A DNA stretch of 59,786 nt from Caulobacterales bacterium (GTDB taxonomy: Bacteria; Pseudomonadota; Alphaproteobacteria; Caulobacterales; Caulobacteraceae). The translations under genes and the position numbers were made by a program. The notes under the pieces were generated by a model. The model was not told where the DNA came from. It searched no databases and worked only from the letters and a program-made list of their open reading frames with translations. Positions 19,039 to 27,391 of this stretch are shown piece by piece. Numbering within the stretch: the stretch's first letter is position 1; the number at the start of each line of letters is the position of its first letter. The stretch covers positions 1 through 59,786 of the forward strand of contig CANJID010000016.1 in assembly GCA_947474395.1 (NCBI GenBank), read 5' to 3'.

Positions 19039-19152
19039 CTCGAATCCCTCCAGAGGCCCAGGTTCGCACGGCTGATGGAACAAGCCAGACGCCCGCCCTT
19101 GATCGTCGGCCGCGAACCGCGAAGATGCGCCCAACTACTAGGGGAGGCCGCC

Positions 19153-20103
19153 GTGCTTGGACGTATCGTGTTCGCTCTAGCCGCAATGACAACCCTGGCG
19201 CTGGCGCCAATGACCGCCGAGGCCGGTCAGCGCCGCGAGGCGACCGCGATCTCGTGCGACCGCCGATGTCTCTTGAAGTTCCTCACGGACTACACCGAGG
19301 CGCTGACGGACAACAAACCCGGCGATCTCGCCGTCGCCCCAAGCCTGCGTGTGACCTACAACGGGGTCGTCGGGCAGCTCGGCCGAAACGAGACCTGGGG
19401 CCCTGCCCGCCGGCTGCCCTATCGTCAGGTCCTTGTGGACCCTGAAACCGGCGCGGCGATCTTCTACGGGATCGTCACCCAGTCGACCCGGCCGACCCGT
19501 CCGGACACCCCGGGCGCGGCGGCCCCCGCCGCCACTCCGCGCTGGTGGTTTTATGTGGTCCGCCTGAAGATCTCGAACCGCCGGATCACCGAGGTCGAGG
19601 AGATCGCCTACGAGCGCCCGGAGGGCGGCTTCGGCGCCGACCCATCGACGCTTACACTCGCCGATCGAATTTTTGACGCTGTGCTGCCGGTTGAGGAACG
19701 CTCCACCAAGGCGGAGCTCCATTCGGCGGCCGAGGCGTACTTCGACGCGGTCGGCCAGGAGATCGACTACCACAAGGCGCCTTGGCACCCCGAATGCCAG
19801 CGCATCGAGCTCGGTGTCTTCACCGTCAACGCGCCGCGTACGTCGGGCAGCTGCGGAGGCGAGTTCCAAACCCCGTCGGTGAAGTGGACCGTCCGGAACC
19901 GTCGCTACTACATCTACGATGTCCCGCGCGGCATCGTGCTGGCGGTGGGCAACTTCACTACCCCGCCCGAATATCCCACCAACAACGGCTCGGTCGTCTT
20001 CGAGCTATTCAAGGTCCAGGATGGATTAATCAGGCACATCTTCGCCTTCTTCCGTGGCAACGGCCAACTTCATTCGGGCTGGGGGACCGGCCCGGGATCC
20101 TGA
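19153..20103 (+). CDS. Exported protein with two NTF2/SnoaL-like modules
   Basis: A GTG start with GGGGAGG upstream gives 316 residues with a signal peptide (LGRIVFALAAMTTLALAPMTAEA). The mature part appears to hold two alpha+beta modules of NTF2 type: the first begins LLKFLTDYTEALTDNKPGDL and the second near AEAYFDAVGQEIDYHKAPWHPEC. Cysteine pairs (CDRRC; the Cys of PEC with that of GSCGG) may form disulfides. It resembles secreted proteins of unknown function described as DUF8021-like; I am not certain of that name. It diverges from the Hpt gene. No enzymatic residues can be named. Confidence 0.65.
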   Translation: MLGRIVFALAAMTTLALAPMTAEAGQRREATAISCDRRCLLKFLTDYTEALTDNKPGDLAVAPSLRVTYNGVVGQLGRNETWGPARRLPYRQVLVDPETGAAIFYGIVTQSTRPTRPDTPGAAAPAATPRWWFYVVRLKISNRRITEVEEIAYERPEGGFGADPSTLTLADRIFDAVLPVEERSTKAELHSAAEAYFDAVGQEIDYHKAPWHPECQRIELGVFTVNAPRTSGSCGGEFQTPSVKWTVRNRRYYIYDVPRGIVLAVGNFTTPPEYPTNNGSVVFELFKVQDGLIRHIFAFFRGNGQLHSGWGTGPGS

Positions 20104-20121
20104 CGGACGCGGGTCGATAGT

Positions 20122-20223
20122 ATGGATTGGACAACCACCCGGGAACAGCGGCGCTGGCGCCGAGGCCGGGACCAGGCCTTAACCGCTGAAGACGGCCACC
20201 GGCTCGCCGATCCATTGGCCTGA
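20122..20223 (+). other. Very short open frame between the exported protein and MucR
   Basis: A 33-codon frame starts MDWTTTREQRRWRRGRD and ends in LADPLA. It has no clear ribosome site. It could be a fragment or chance. The rest of 20104-20314 shows no gene and probably holds the promoter of the MucR gene. Confidence 0.15.
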
Positions 20224-20314
20224 CCCGCGTTGCCCGTTTGCCACCAGCGGCACGCGCTACTGGACAGGACCGGGCAGGATGTCTACGGCCACGGTCTAAG
20301 CTAGGAAGAGGCGC

Positions 20315-20767
20315 ATGGCGGAAACCACCAACCTGATCGAGATGACCGCGGACATCGTGGCCGCCTACGTATGCAACAACTCGGTGACCTCGAACGACCT
20401 CCCCGGCGTGATCCAGCAGGTCCACCGCGCCCTGACCGGCGTCGCGAGTGGCGTCTCGCTGCAGGAAGCCGCCCCGCCGCAAACCCCCGCCGTGCCCATC
20501 CGCCGTTCCATCACGCCCGACCACCTGATCTGCCTGGAGGACGGCCGCAAGTTCAAGTCTCTGAAGCGCCACCTCCGCACCAAGTACGACATGAGCCCCG
20601 AGCAGTACCGCGCCAAGTGGAGCCTGCCGAAGGACTACCCGATGGTCGCGCCGAATTACGCCCAGGCGCGCTCCAACCTCGCCAAGCAGATGGGCCTGGG
20701 CCAGGGTGGCCGGAAGGCCGCTTCCGGCGCCAAGGCCGTCGTCCGCCGCGGCAACGCCGCCAAGTAG
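20315..20767 (+). CDS. mucR: MucR/Ros family transcriptional regulator
   Basis: MucR/Ros proteins bind AT-rich promoter DNA and in Caulobacter MucR1/2 act with SciP in cell-cycle control. The 150-residue protein has the N-terminal oligomerisation region (TADIVAAYVCNNSV) and the C-terminal Ros-like finger around 70-110 (CLEDGRKFKSLKRHLRTKY, YRAKWSLPKDYPMVAPNYA). The second zinc cysteine of Ros is replaced by Asp76 next to Cys73, as in several rhizobial homologues that fold without zinc. It stands alone, with GAAGAGG upstream of the ATG. Confidence 0.92.
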   Translation: MAETTNLIEMTADIVAAYVCNNSVTSNDLPGVIQQVHRALTGVASGVSLQEAAPPQTPAVPIRRSITPDHLICLEDGRKFKSLKRHLRTKYDMSPEQYRAKWSLPKDYPMVAPNYAQARSNLAKQMGLGQGGRKAASGAKAVVRRGNAAK

Positions 20768-20855
20768 GTCTACGGAAGACGGCAGTCGCGACCCGTCCTC
20801 GCCAGCCCACTCCCCTCGCAGGCCGAGCGTGCCGCGGACTGCAGAGTCTGGTGGT

Positions 20856-21686
20856 CTATGGTGAAGGCGACGCCGTTCCGCCGGCGCCGCCGGAGTTCGC
20901 GATGAGTTTGGGCTCCTCACCTTCGGGAACGTCGTTGTCGAAGAACGACCAGACATCCACGCGGCCCCGGATGAGATCAAACGTCTGCTCGTTCGCGGTG
21001 TTCGCGAGGACCGACTCGATCGGGACGTAGTGGCCGGTCTTATCAAACCGGTGGGCGGCCCTCTCCGCCGCAACCTGCGGCGGAACGAACATGTAGTGCG
21101 CCTCGGTGACATAACCGGCGGCGGCGAAAGCCGCGATCTTCGCCCTGGCTCCATCAAGGGAGCACAAGGTGGCGTCGACCACGACATTCAGGCCCATGAG
21201 TCTCGCGCTATCCATCATCGACTCGAGGATGTCGGCGGCCTCGGCGCGCACCACGGGGGCGAGGCCGTCGTACTCCGGCAATTGCGCCATGATCGCGTCG
21301 GCGTCGAAGAACACCGCGTTCCTGGGATTGAACATCCTGCCTGCAAACCACGCCTTGCCCGAGCAGGCGCGCCCACCCAGGATCACGAACCTGGGGCGCT
21401 CGCCGTCCGAGTGCGCGGAGGCGGTGATGACGGTCTCGCTGAGGAAAGCGCCTCGCAAGACCCGGTGCAGCGCCTTGCGCCCTCGGCGGTAGTCCGCCGA
21501 CCCCTGATGGGTCCCCCATGTGAGATCACGAGAAGCGGCGAGCCGCTGCCCGATGCGGACTCGCTCCGCGTCGGACGCGACAGCGTCAAGATACGCCGGA
21601 GAGAGGTCGGGCCATTCTGGAAGGAAGTCGTAGGCGTCGTAAGCCAGAGGATTCTCCGCAATCTGCGTCGCCAGGGAGCGGGCCAT
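20856..21686 (-). CDS. Zeta-toxin-like P-loop kinase
   Basis: The 276-residue protein has a Walker A motif GGRACSGKAWF with Lys111, then FFDADAIMAQLPEY, in the arrangement of zeta toxins, which phosphorylate UDP-N-acetylglucosamine. About 95 extra residues precede the P-loop (FLPEWPDLSPAYLDAVASD). A later VVVDATLC strand and AAERAAHRFDKTGHYVP resemble the arginine-bearing lid of the family. The ATG overlaps the stop of the HD gene as TAATG, so the two are coupled. No epsilon antitoxin gene is visible. Toxicity is inference; a metabolic kinase is possible. Confidence 0.72.
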   Translation of the reverse strand: MARSLATQIAENPLAYDAYDFLPEWPDLSPAYLDAVASDAERVRIGQRLAASRDLTWGTHQGSADYRRGRKALHRVLRGAFLSETVITASAHSDGERPRFVILGGRACSGKAWFAGRMFNPRNAVFFDADAIMAQLPEYDGLAPVVRAEAADILESMMDSARLMGLNVVVDATLCSLDGARAKIAAFAAAGYVTEAHYMFVPPQVAAERAAHRFDKTGHYVPIESVLANTANEQTFDLIRGRVDVWSFFDNDVPEGEEPKLIANSGGAGGTASPSP

Positions 21687-22141
21687 TAGCTGGTCCCCGG
21701 ACCTGGAGCGCCCGCGTCTCTGACCATCGCAAGGGCGGCCCCCGCCGCATTTGCGGCAGCGTCGAATTGGTCCTCCAGCCAGGCGTTGGCGCCGCGGCAC
21801 CCGGCGACCACCGCGCCTGCCCATGCCAGATATTCCGCCCGACGCTCGAGAGACCAACCCGCCGGCGGGCTGGACGCCAGAGCCCGGAGGTTGGAGGTCT
21901 TGTCGGCAAGCTTGATGAATTTGGCGCCCGAGGAAGCATGCGGCGCATGCTCCACCTGAAGCCGCTTGCGCGTCTGTTTCGGCAGGGACTTGTCGTCGGT
22001 CACCTCGGCGACCAGGCCGGCAACCCGAGCGCCAAACAACCGGGTCAACTCATCAAGGCTCGTTTCGGTGTCCTCGACGGTGTCGTGCAGCACCGCTGCG
22101 ATGATCAATTCCGGATCGGGAATTAGGTCCTCGCGAGGGGC
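21686..22141 (-). pseudogene. N-terminally truncated HD-domain (p)ppGpp hydrolase-like gene
   Basis: The sequence AAVLHDTVEDTETS, EVTDDKSLPKQTRK, IKLADKTSNLRAL and the C-terminal helices match small MESH1/SpoT-like HD hydrolases. The HD dyad is present, but about 45 N-terminal residues that carry the first metal histidine and the PY-HP motif are missing. Homology can be read upstream to about base 22141 (DLIPDPELI); a stop follows at 22163. The only start is a TTG at 22108 without a clear ribosome site. So the protein is probably inactive, unless translated only to couple the downstream kinase through the TAATG overlap. Confidence 0.7.
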
Positions 22142-22420
22142 GGGGGTCCGAAATTCCGATAATTAAATCGCCTGCCCTGGGAATTAATTCGACCTAGGGA
22201 AGTTACTCCTTGGAAAATAGAAAAAGCGCCGCGAATTTCGCCCAAGGCCCCTGTCACCGGAGTGTCGCCCCCCGTCAGACCTGTCAGGCCGCACTGTCGG
22301 GTGGAAATCGACCTCGTGAAAAGCACCCCCGGACCCCCGAAACAGGACTCTTTCCCTAGGGGTCAACTGGCGGATTCTAAGGGCTCAGACAAATTGTAAG
22401 GGCCGCCCTATCGCAATCCG
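22142..22420. other. Non-coding stretch with insertion-sequence-like debris
   Basis: No gene is seen between the broken HD gene and the small membrane protein. The part near 22150-22240 is AT-rich relative to its surroundings. Four TGTC-headed repeats (22252, 22263, 22282, 22295) lie within 50 bases, followed by GGGTGGAAATCGACC; such clustered terminal repeats recall IS21-type ends. No transposase remnant could be read, so this is a weak call. Confidence 0.35.
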
Positions 22421-22726
22421 TCAACGCCGTGGATTTCGGCGAGGAAGGAGCTTGGCCAGCCCCCAGTATGCGGCGCTGATGAGCACCCAGCCGAAGGCGC
22501 TGGCCGCCGCCCATTCCGGGAAGTTCAGCCTGAAACAGCTGCGGTTCGGCGCGCAGTCGCCCAGGGCGAACATGAGGAGGAAGAAGAGGGCGATCACGAT
22601 CCAGCCGACCGTCATGATTGCGTAGCCGCCTTCGGACCCTCCGGTTCGGCAAAGGATCGCGACGAAAGGCCCCGCGACCAGCGCGATCGCGAGCCACGGC
22701 GCCAGGAAGAGGAAGCCGATCAGCAT
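22421..22726 (-). CDS. Small membrane protein of unknown function
   Basis: The 101-residue protein has three hydrophobic segments (about 2-26, 35-56 and 76-93) and an Arg-rich end. Cysteines in GDCAPNRSCF may face the periplasm. No family was recognised. The ATG lies one base after the TGA of the N-formylglutamate amidohydrolase gene, so it is likely translated with it. Confidence 0.6.
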   Translation of the reverse strand: MLIGFLFLAPWLAIALVAGPFVAILCRTGGSEGGYAIMTVGWIVIALFFLLMFALGDCAPNRSCFRLNFPEWAAASAFGWVLISAAYWGLAKLLPRRNPRR

Positions 22727-22727
22727 G

Positions 22728-23534
22728 TCAGGCGCTCCCCTTTCGCGCAGGCGTCGGGACCCGCGCCAGCGCCTCCCTCAGCACCGCGGCCAGATACCCC
22801 GCCACCTCCGCCTGCCCCTGCGCCGTCGCGATCAGGTCCTGGCGCACTTCCAGCTCCAGGTAGTCCAGGCCCCGCGTGTCGGCGTGGAGGGGGACGGTGT
22901 TGTCGACCTCGCTGAGGGAGTAGGGCTGGTTGTCGCCGGCGGCCTCGCCGAGATCGGCCTGCAGGCGGGCGAGGACGGCGGACGAAAACGGCGAATCTCC
23001 CCGGTGCAGCACCCCGAACCGCCAGGGCCGATCGAGCCCGTCCATCACCGGGGTGAAGCTGTGCAGGGCGAAAAGGATGGTCGCGCGCCCCGCCGCCGCG
23101 CGGGCGTCGAGCTCGGCGGCGATGCGGTTGTGGTAGGGCTGGTAGATCTCCCGCCGTCGCACCTCGGCCTGATCGGCGGTCAGCCCCAGGTTGGCGGGCA
23201 CCCGCGCGCCGTCGCTGACCTCGGCGATGGAGCCCTCCGCGCCGGGCACGCGGTTGCAGTCGATGACGAGCCGCGAATAGCGCTGGCGGATGAAGACGGC
23301 GTCGAGGGCTGTGGCCAGCTTCTCGCCCAGCCCCGCCACGCCGATGTCGCAGGCGATGTGCCGGTCGAGCTCGGCCGGCGGCAGTCCGAGGGCGCCGAGC
23401 GCGGCCGGAATCCCCCGCCCCGCGTGATCGCCCACCAGCAGAAGCGGCGAGGCGCCGCCCGGATTGGAGGCGGAAACCGGATGGGGGTCCCCTGCGGCCA
23501 GTAGTCCCGTCGATGGGGCGCTTAAGTCACTCAC
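22728..23534 (-). CDS. N-formylglutamate amidohydrolase family protein
   Basis: This family cleaves N-formyl-L-glutamate in histidine catabolism (HutG type) or related N-acyl substrates. The 268-residue protein has LLVGDHAGRGIP near the N-terminus, IDCNRVPGAEGSI, ILFALHSFTPVMDG and the C-terminal ELEVRQDLI, matching the carboxypeptidase-like metal-binding fold. The start is GTG at 23534. No hut genes surround it, so the true substrate is open. It shares a leftward unit with the small membrane protein. Confidence 0.88.
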   Translation of the reverse strand: MSDLSAPSTGLLAAGDPHPVSASNPGGASPLLLVGDHAGRGIPAALGALGLPPAELDRHIACDIGVAGLGEKLATALDAVFIRQRYSRLVIDCNRVPGAEGSIAEVSDGARVPANLGLTADQAEVRRREIYQPYHNRIAAELDARAAAGRATILFALHSFTPVMDGLDRPWRFGVLHRGDSPFSSAVLARLQADLGEAAGDNQPYSLSEVDNTVPLHADTRGLDYLELEVRQDLIATAQGQAEVAGYLAAVLREALARVPTPARKGSA

Positions 23535-23545
23535 AGCCTAGCCTC

Positions 23546-23797
23546 ATGCCGATCCGCCACCTGACCCGCTACCGCTACCGCAATCAGGTGGCCCCGGGCG
23601 AACACCGCATGATGTTCCGCCCGCCGGAGCGCTATGGCCAGCGGGTCTTGTCCCACGCCTGGTTCGGCGAACGTGCCGATTATCTAGGCATGGATGTCGA
23701 AGTCGACGTCGAATCCGATGAAGACATGATGCTTTCGCGGGCGCCGGAAGTGCGCGCGCAACCTCTAGCGCATGGAGGCGTTGCTCTGGCCGGTTAG
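23546..23797 (+). pseudogene. 5' fragment of a transglutaminase-like gene
   Basis: The first 50 or so residues (HLTRYRYRNQVAPGEHRMMFRPPERYGQRVLS) match the N-terminal domain of bacterial transglutaminase-like proteins, which are normally near 280 residues. The frame stops after 83 codons with no catalytic part. It ends 18 bp before an intact but different transglutaminase gene, suggesting a decayed paralogue, or a relic left by recombination. Confidence 0.6.
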
Positions 23798-23815
23798 TAA
23801 CGGGAGGGCGGCCTC

Positions 23816-24640
23816 ATGCGCATTCGCGCCGGATTCGACATCATCTACGACTGCCCCGCGCCAACGCCGATGCTGCTGATGCTCGACGTGCATCCGAGCC
23901 GCAAGCCCGACCTGGAGACGCGGGATACCCTGACCGTTTCGCCGAACGTGCCGGTCCGCAGCTACCTCGACCGCTTCGGCAACGTCTGCCGCCGTGTCCT
24001 GGCGCCGGCCGGCCAGATCCGGTTCTCGTCGGAGTTCATCGTCCACGACAACGGCCTGCCCGACCCCGTCACACCCAACGCCGGCCTCGCGCCTGTGGAC
24101 GTGCTGCCGGACGAGGCCTTGGATTTCCTCCTGGCCAGCCGCTACTGCGAGACCGACCAGATGATGCAGCTGGCCTGGTCCCTGTTCGGCCACACCGCGC
24201 CGGGCTGGGCGCGGGTGCAGGCCATCGTCGATTACGTCCACGACCGGATCGAGTTCGGCTACCACCACGCCCGGCCGACCAAGTCGGCCCAGGAGGCGCA
24301 CCATGAGCAGCGCGGGGTCTGCCGCGACTTCGCCCACCTGGCCATCACCCTGTGCCGCTGCATGAACGTGCCGGCGCGCTACTGCACCGGCTACCTCGGC
24401 GACATCGGCATCGCGCCGGTCGATGCGCCGATGGATTTTTCCGCCTGGTTCGAGGTCTATCTCGGCGGCGCCTGGCGCACCTTCGACGCCCGCCACAACC
24501 GCCCGAGGATCGGCCGCATCGTCATGGCCCGGGGCCGGGACGCCGCGGACGTGGCCCTCACCACCAGCTTCGGCTGCGCCAACCTGGTGAAGTTCGAGGT
24601 GATCACCGAGCAGCTGCCGGCCCTGGCCGCCACCGGCTGA
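23816..24640 (+). CDS. Transglutaminase-like cysteine peptidase family protein
   Basis: The 274-residue cytoplasmic protein has an N-terminal beta domain (RIRAGFDIIYDCP) and the transglutaminase core. The catalytic Cys is in QRGVCRDFAHLAI, and the downstream DFSAWFEVYLGGAWRTFDARHN block supplies the second and Asp positions in this subfamily, where the classical His-Ala-Trp reads Ser-Ala-Trp. The role may be peptidase or amide transfer; the partner is unknown. GGGAGGG precedes the ATG. It converges on the DUF4337 gene with a one-base gap. Confidence 0.85.
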   Translation: MRIRAGFDIIYDCPAPTPMLLMLDVHPSRKPDLETRDTLTVSPNVPVRSYLDRFGNVCRRVLAPAGQIRFSSEFIVHDNGLPDPVTPNAGLAPVDVLPDEALDFLLASRYCETDQMMQLAWSLFGHTAPGWARVQAIVDYVHDRIEFGYHHARPTKSAQEAHHEQRGVCRDFAHLAITLCRCMNVPARYCTGYLGDIGIAPVDAPMDFSAWFEVYLGGAWRTFDARHNRPRIGRIVMARGRDAADVALTTSFGCANLVKFEVITEQLPALAATG

Positions 24641-24641
24641 G

Positions 24642-25208
24642 CTAGCTGAGCAGCCTCGCCAGCAAATCCGGGTGGAGCCGCCAGCCGGCGAAGCCCGCGA
24701 CGCCCATCAGCACGCCCAGGGCGCCGAAGCCCCAGCTGATCGCCAGCACCCACCCCGACTCCGTCAGGGCCGAGACCGCCGCCGCCGAGATGGCGATGGA
24801 GATCAGGGCGTCGGCGGCGTCGAACTGGTCGTCGTGGAAGTTCAGGGCGTCGTAGGTCTCGTCGAACCCCTTGGCCTTGGCCTGCAGGGCCGGCCCCTCG
24901 CCCTGGTACTTGGCGATCTCGGCGGCGAGCGCCGCGCGGCGGGCGGCGACGGCCCCCTGGTCCTTGAGGGCGGGCGCGGTCAGGGCCAGGTCCTCCAGGG
25001 CGACCTGGTCCACCTTCAGCTTGATGCGCGAGGCCTGGTACTCGTTCCAGGTGTCGACGGCGTCGGCCTTGGCCTGGTCCATCGACTGCACCAGGTTGCC
25101 GTCCTTGACGTTGCACAGCCCCAGGAACACCGAGAAGGCGACGACGGTGATCGCCACCATCTGGTTGAGGCGCTTGTTCGAGCCTTCCGTCGGCGTGTCC
25201 ATGTCCAT
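24642..25208 (-). CDS. DUF4337-like membrane protein
   Basis: The 188-residue protein has one helix near residues 15-35 (MVAITVVAFSVFLGLCNVKD), a long charged helical region (ALEDLALTAPALKDQGAVAARRAALAAEIAKYQ) and two C-terminal membrane segments after about 130. This pattern fits the DUF4337 family, whose function is unknown. The start may be Met1 or Met3. The gene stands alone; the 145 bp to the next gene shows no features. Confidence 0.72.
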   Translation of the reverse strand: MDMDTPTEGSNKRLNQMVAITVVAFSVFLGLCNVKDGNLVQSMDQAKADAVDTWNEYQASRIKLKVDQVALEDLALTAPALKDQGAVAARRAALAAEIAKYQGEGPALQAKAKGFDETYDALNFHDDQFDAADALISIAISAAAVSALTESGWVLAISWGFGALGVLMGVAGFAGWRLHPDLLARLLS

Positions 25209-25353
25209 GGCGGGCCTCCCCTCGAGGGGGGGACTACAACGTCTGATCGGGGCGCCAGCATGGCCTACAGGGCTGTAAGGACGGCCTTGCCCTTAGCTCT
25301 GAAAAGCCGTCAACCTTGCGCCCAACCGCTTAAGCGGACCTGGGAGGGAAGAG

Positions 25354-26631
25354 ATGGTGGACCATCCTAAGCGGTGGGACTCCGCCTATGAGTGGAAGGC
25401 GACCCTCCTGCTGGCCTTGGGCTTCGGCCTGGTGGCGCTGGATCGCTGGATCATCGCGCCGCTGATCCCCGTGATGAGCGCGGAGCTGCATCTGAACTAC
25501 CAGGACGCGGGCAACGCCATCGGCGTGATCGCCATCTCCTGGGGTGTGTTCGCCATCATCTTCGGCCGGGTCTCCGACAGCCTGGGCCGCAAGAAGATCC
25601 TGGTCCCCGCCGTCATCCTGTTCTCCATCCTGTGCGGCCTGACCGGAATGTCGACCGGGATCATGATGCTGCTGGCCCTGCGCGTGCTGATGGGCACGAC
25701 CGAGGGCGCCTACACCCCTGTGGCGGTGGCGACTGTCGCGGAGGCCTCAAGCGCCCGGCGGCGCGGCCTGAACCAGGGCTTCATGATGTCGACCTTCCCG
25801 CTGTTCGGCCTGGGCTTCGGCCCGATCATCGCCACCCAGCTTCTCGCCGTGGTGCCGTCCTGGCGCTGGGTGTTCGCGGTGGTGGCGATCCCCGGCCTGA
25901 TCGTCGCCTTCCTGATCTGGCGCATCATCCGCGAGCCCGCCCACCTTGCCGCGGCGCCCGGGGCGCCCCCCCAAGCTCCCCCTGAGGCTCTCAAGGTCGA
26001 GCCCCCGAAGGTGAAGTGGAGCGAAGCGCTGAAAGCCCACAACGTGATCGTCGCCACCCTGGCCATGCTCACCTGCATGGTGGGCGTCTTCACCCTCTCC
26101 GGCCTGATGTCGAGCTACCTGACCGACGGCCTGCACATGAACCTGCAACAGGTCGGGCTGGTGATGTCGGCCCTCGGCTTCGGCGGCTTCTTCGGCGAGT
26201 TCATGCTGTGCGGCGCCTCGGACTACATCGGCCGGCGCTGGTCGGCGGTACTGGCCTTCGTGCTCGCCGCCGGAGCGCTCTACCTCTTCTCCCGAACCGG
26301 GCCCGAGCCCTGGACCCTGTTCGCCCTGCTGTTCGTCTGCACCTTCTTCTGCTTCGGCCTCCTGGCCCTGCTGTCCGGGCCGGTGGCGACCGAAGCGGTG
26401 CCGCCCATGCTGACGGCCTCGGCCATCGGGCTGGTGTCGGGGGTGGCCGAGATCTTCGGCGGCGGTCTCGGCCCGGTGATGGGCGGGACGCTCGCCCAAA
26501 GATACGGCATCGCCAGCATGCTGACCCTCGCCCTCGGCGCCCTCGTGGTGGGGGCGGTGATCAGCCTGTTCCTGAAGGAGACCGCGCCGCGCCTGACCGG
26601 GGCCGCACAGGAGGAGACGGCGGGGGCGTAG
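25354..26631 (+). CDS. Major facilitator superfamily transporter
   Basis: The 425-residue protein has twelve predicted membrane segments. The loop 2-3 motif is GRVSDSLGRKK, standard for MFS symporters, and LDRWIIAPLIPVM lies in helix 1. It resembles aromatic-acid or sugar-acid symporters; the substrate cannot be read. A Pro-rich linker (PGAPPQAPPEALK) joins helices 6 and 7. GGGAGGGAAGAG precedes the ATG. The SnoaL-like gene follows 66 bp later, so the two may be cotranscribed and serve one catabolic route. Confidence 0.88.
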   Translation: MVDHPKRWDSAYEWKATLLLALGFGLVALDRWIIAPLIPVMSAELHLNYQDAGNAIGVIAISWGVFAIIFGRVSDSLGRKKILVPAVILFSILCGLTGMSTGIMMLLALRVLMGTTEGAYTPVAVATVAEASSARRRGLNQGFMMSTFPLFGLGFGPIIATQLLAVVPSWRWVFAVVAIPGLIVAFLIWRIIREPAHLAAAPGAPPQAPPEALKVEPPKVKWSEALKAHNVIVATLAMLTCMVGVFTLSGLMSSYLTDGLHMNLQQVGLVMSALGFGGFFGEFMLCGASDYIGRRWSAVLAFVLAAGALYLFSRTGPEPWTLFALLFVCTFFCFGLLALLSGPVATEAVPPMLTASAIGLVSGVAEIFGGGLGPVMGGTLAQRYGIASMLTLALGALVVGAVISLFLKETAPRLTGAAQEETAGA

Positions 26632-26697
26632 GGCCGCACAAGCAATGGCCGCCCGCTTCACGCGAAGGGGGCGGCGGAGTTCGAAAGGGAGGAACCT

Positions 26698-27345
26698 ATG
26701 GGAAGAACCAGACTGGCCCTGCTGAGCGCCGTCGCGGCGATCACGATCGGCGCCGCTGTCACGGGCGCCGCCATGGCCGGGGCCGCCGCCGGCCGCTCCA
26801 GCTACGCCGACGACCGGGCCGCCATCGAGAACCTGATGATGCGTTACGTCTACGCGATGGATTTCCGCGATCCGCAGCGCTACGCGGGCACCTTCTGCAC
26901 CGACGGGGTGCTGAACTACGCCGGCGGGAGCCTGACCGGCCGAACCGCCATCGCCAACATGATCCAGGGCCTGAAGACCAGCGACGACGCGCGGCCCGCG
27001 ACCGCCTTCCCCGCGCCCCAGCCGCGCACCCACCACTACGTCACCAACGTCGCCCTCGACATCCAGGGGGACCGCTCGGTCGGCCGCGCCTACTGGACCT
27101 CGATCTCCGACGACGGCCCGCTCCAGGTGGTCCCGCCGCGGGCCGCCAACGCGGCGCCGCGGCCGGCGGGCTTTCCGGCGCCGCGCGCAAGCAACCCCAC
27201 CGCCCGCATCACCGGCTTCGGCCACTACGAGGACGAGGCGGCGAAGGTCAACGGCAGCTGGTGCTTCAAGAGCCGCCACATCTTCAACGAGCTAGTGAAC
27301 GGCCGCGAGGCGGTCTACCCGCTGGTCCAGCCCGGCGGGCCGTAG
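26698..27345 (+). CDS. Exported SnoaL/NTF2-like protein
   Basis: The 215-residue protein has a signal peptide (LALLSAVAAITIGAAVTGAAMA) and a SnoaL-like domain: DRAAIENLMMRYVYAMDFRDPQRYAGTF and GRTAIANMIQG. This fold covers hydratases, isomerases and dehydratases; active residues are not certain. It is preceded by GGGAGG and lies downstream of an MFS transporter. Confidence 0.8.
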   Translation: MGRTRLALLSAVAAITIGAAVTGAAMAGAAAGRSSYADDRAAIENLMMRYVYAMDFRDPQRYAGTFCTDGVLNYAGGSLTGRTAIANMIQGLKTSDDARPATAFPAPQPRTHHYVTNVALDIQGDRSVGRAYWTSISDDGPLQVVPPRAANAAPRPAGFPAPRASNPTARITGFGHYEDEAAKVNGSWCFKSRHIFNELVNGREAVYPLVQPGGP

Positions 27346-27391
27346 GCGCCTCATCCGGGCGCCTTTTGCGGTCTCGTGCGTTGACCAGCCC

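Noticed and set aside
23513-23545. Earlier start for the transglutaminase fragment
   Set aside because: It would overlap the divergent amidohydrolase start; the ATG at 23546 fits the family N-terminus.
25747-27279. A 510-codon antisense frame over the MFS and SnoaL-like genes
   Set aside because: It has no recognisable motif and is explained by high GC third positions on the plus-strand genes.
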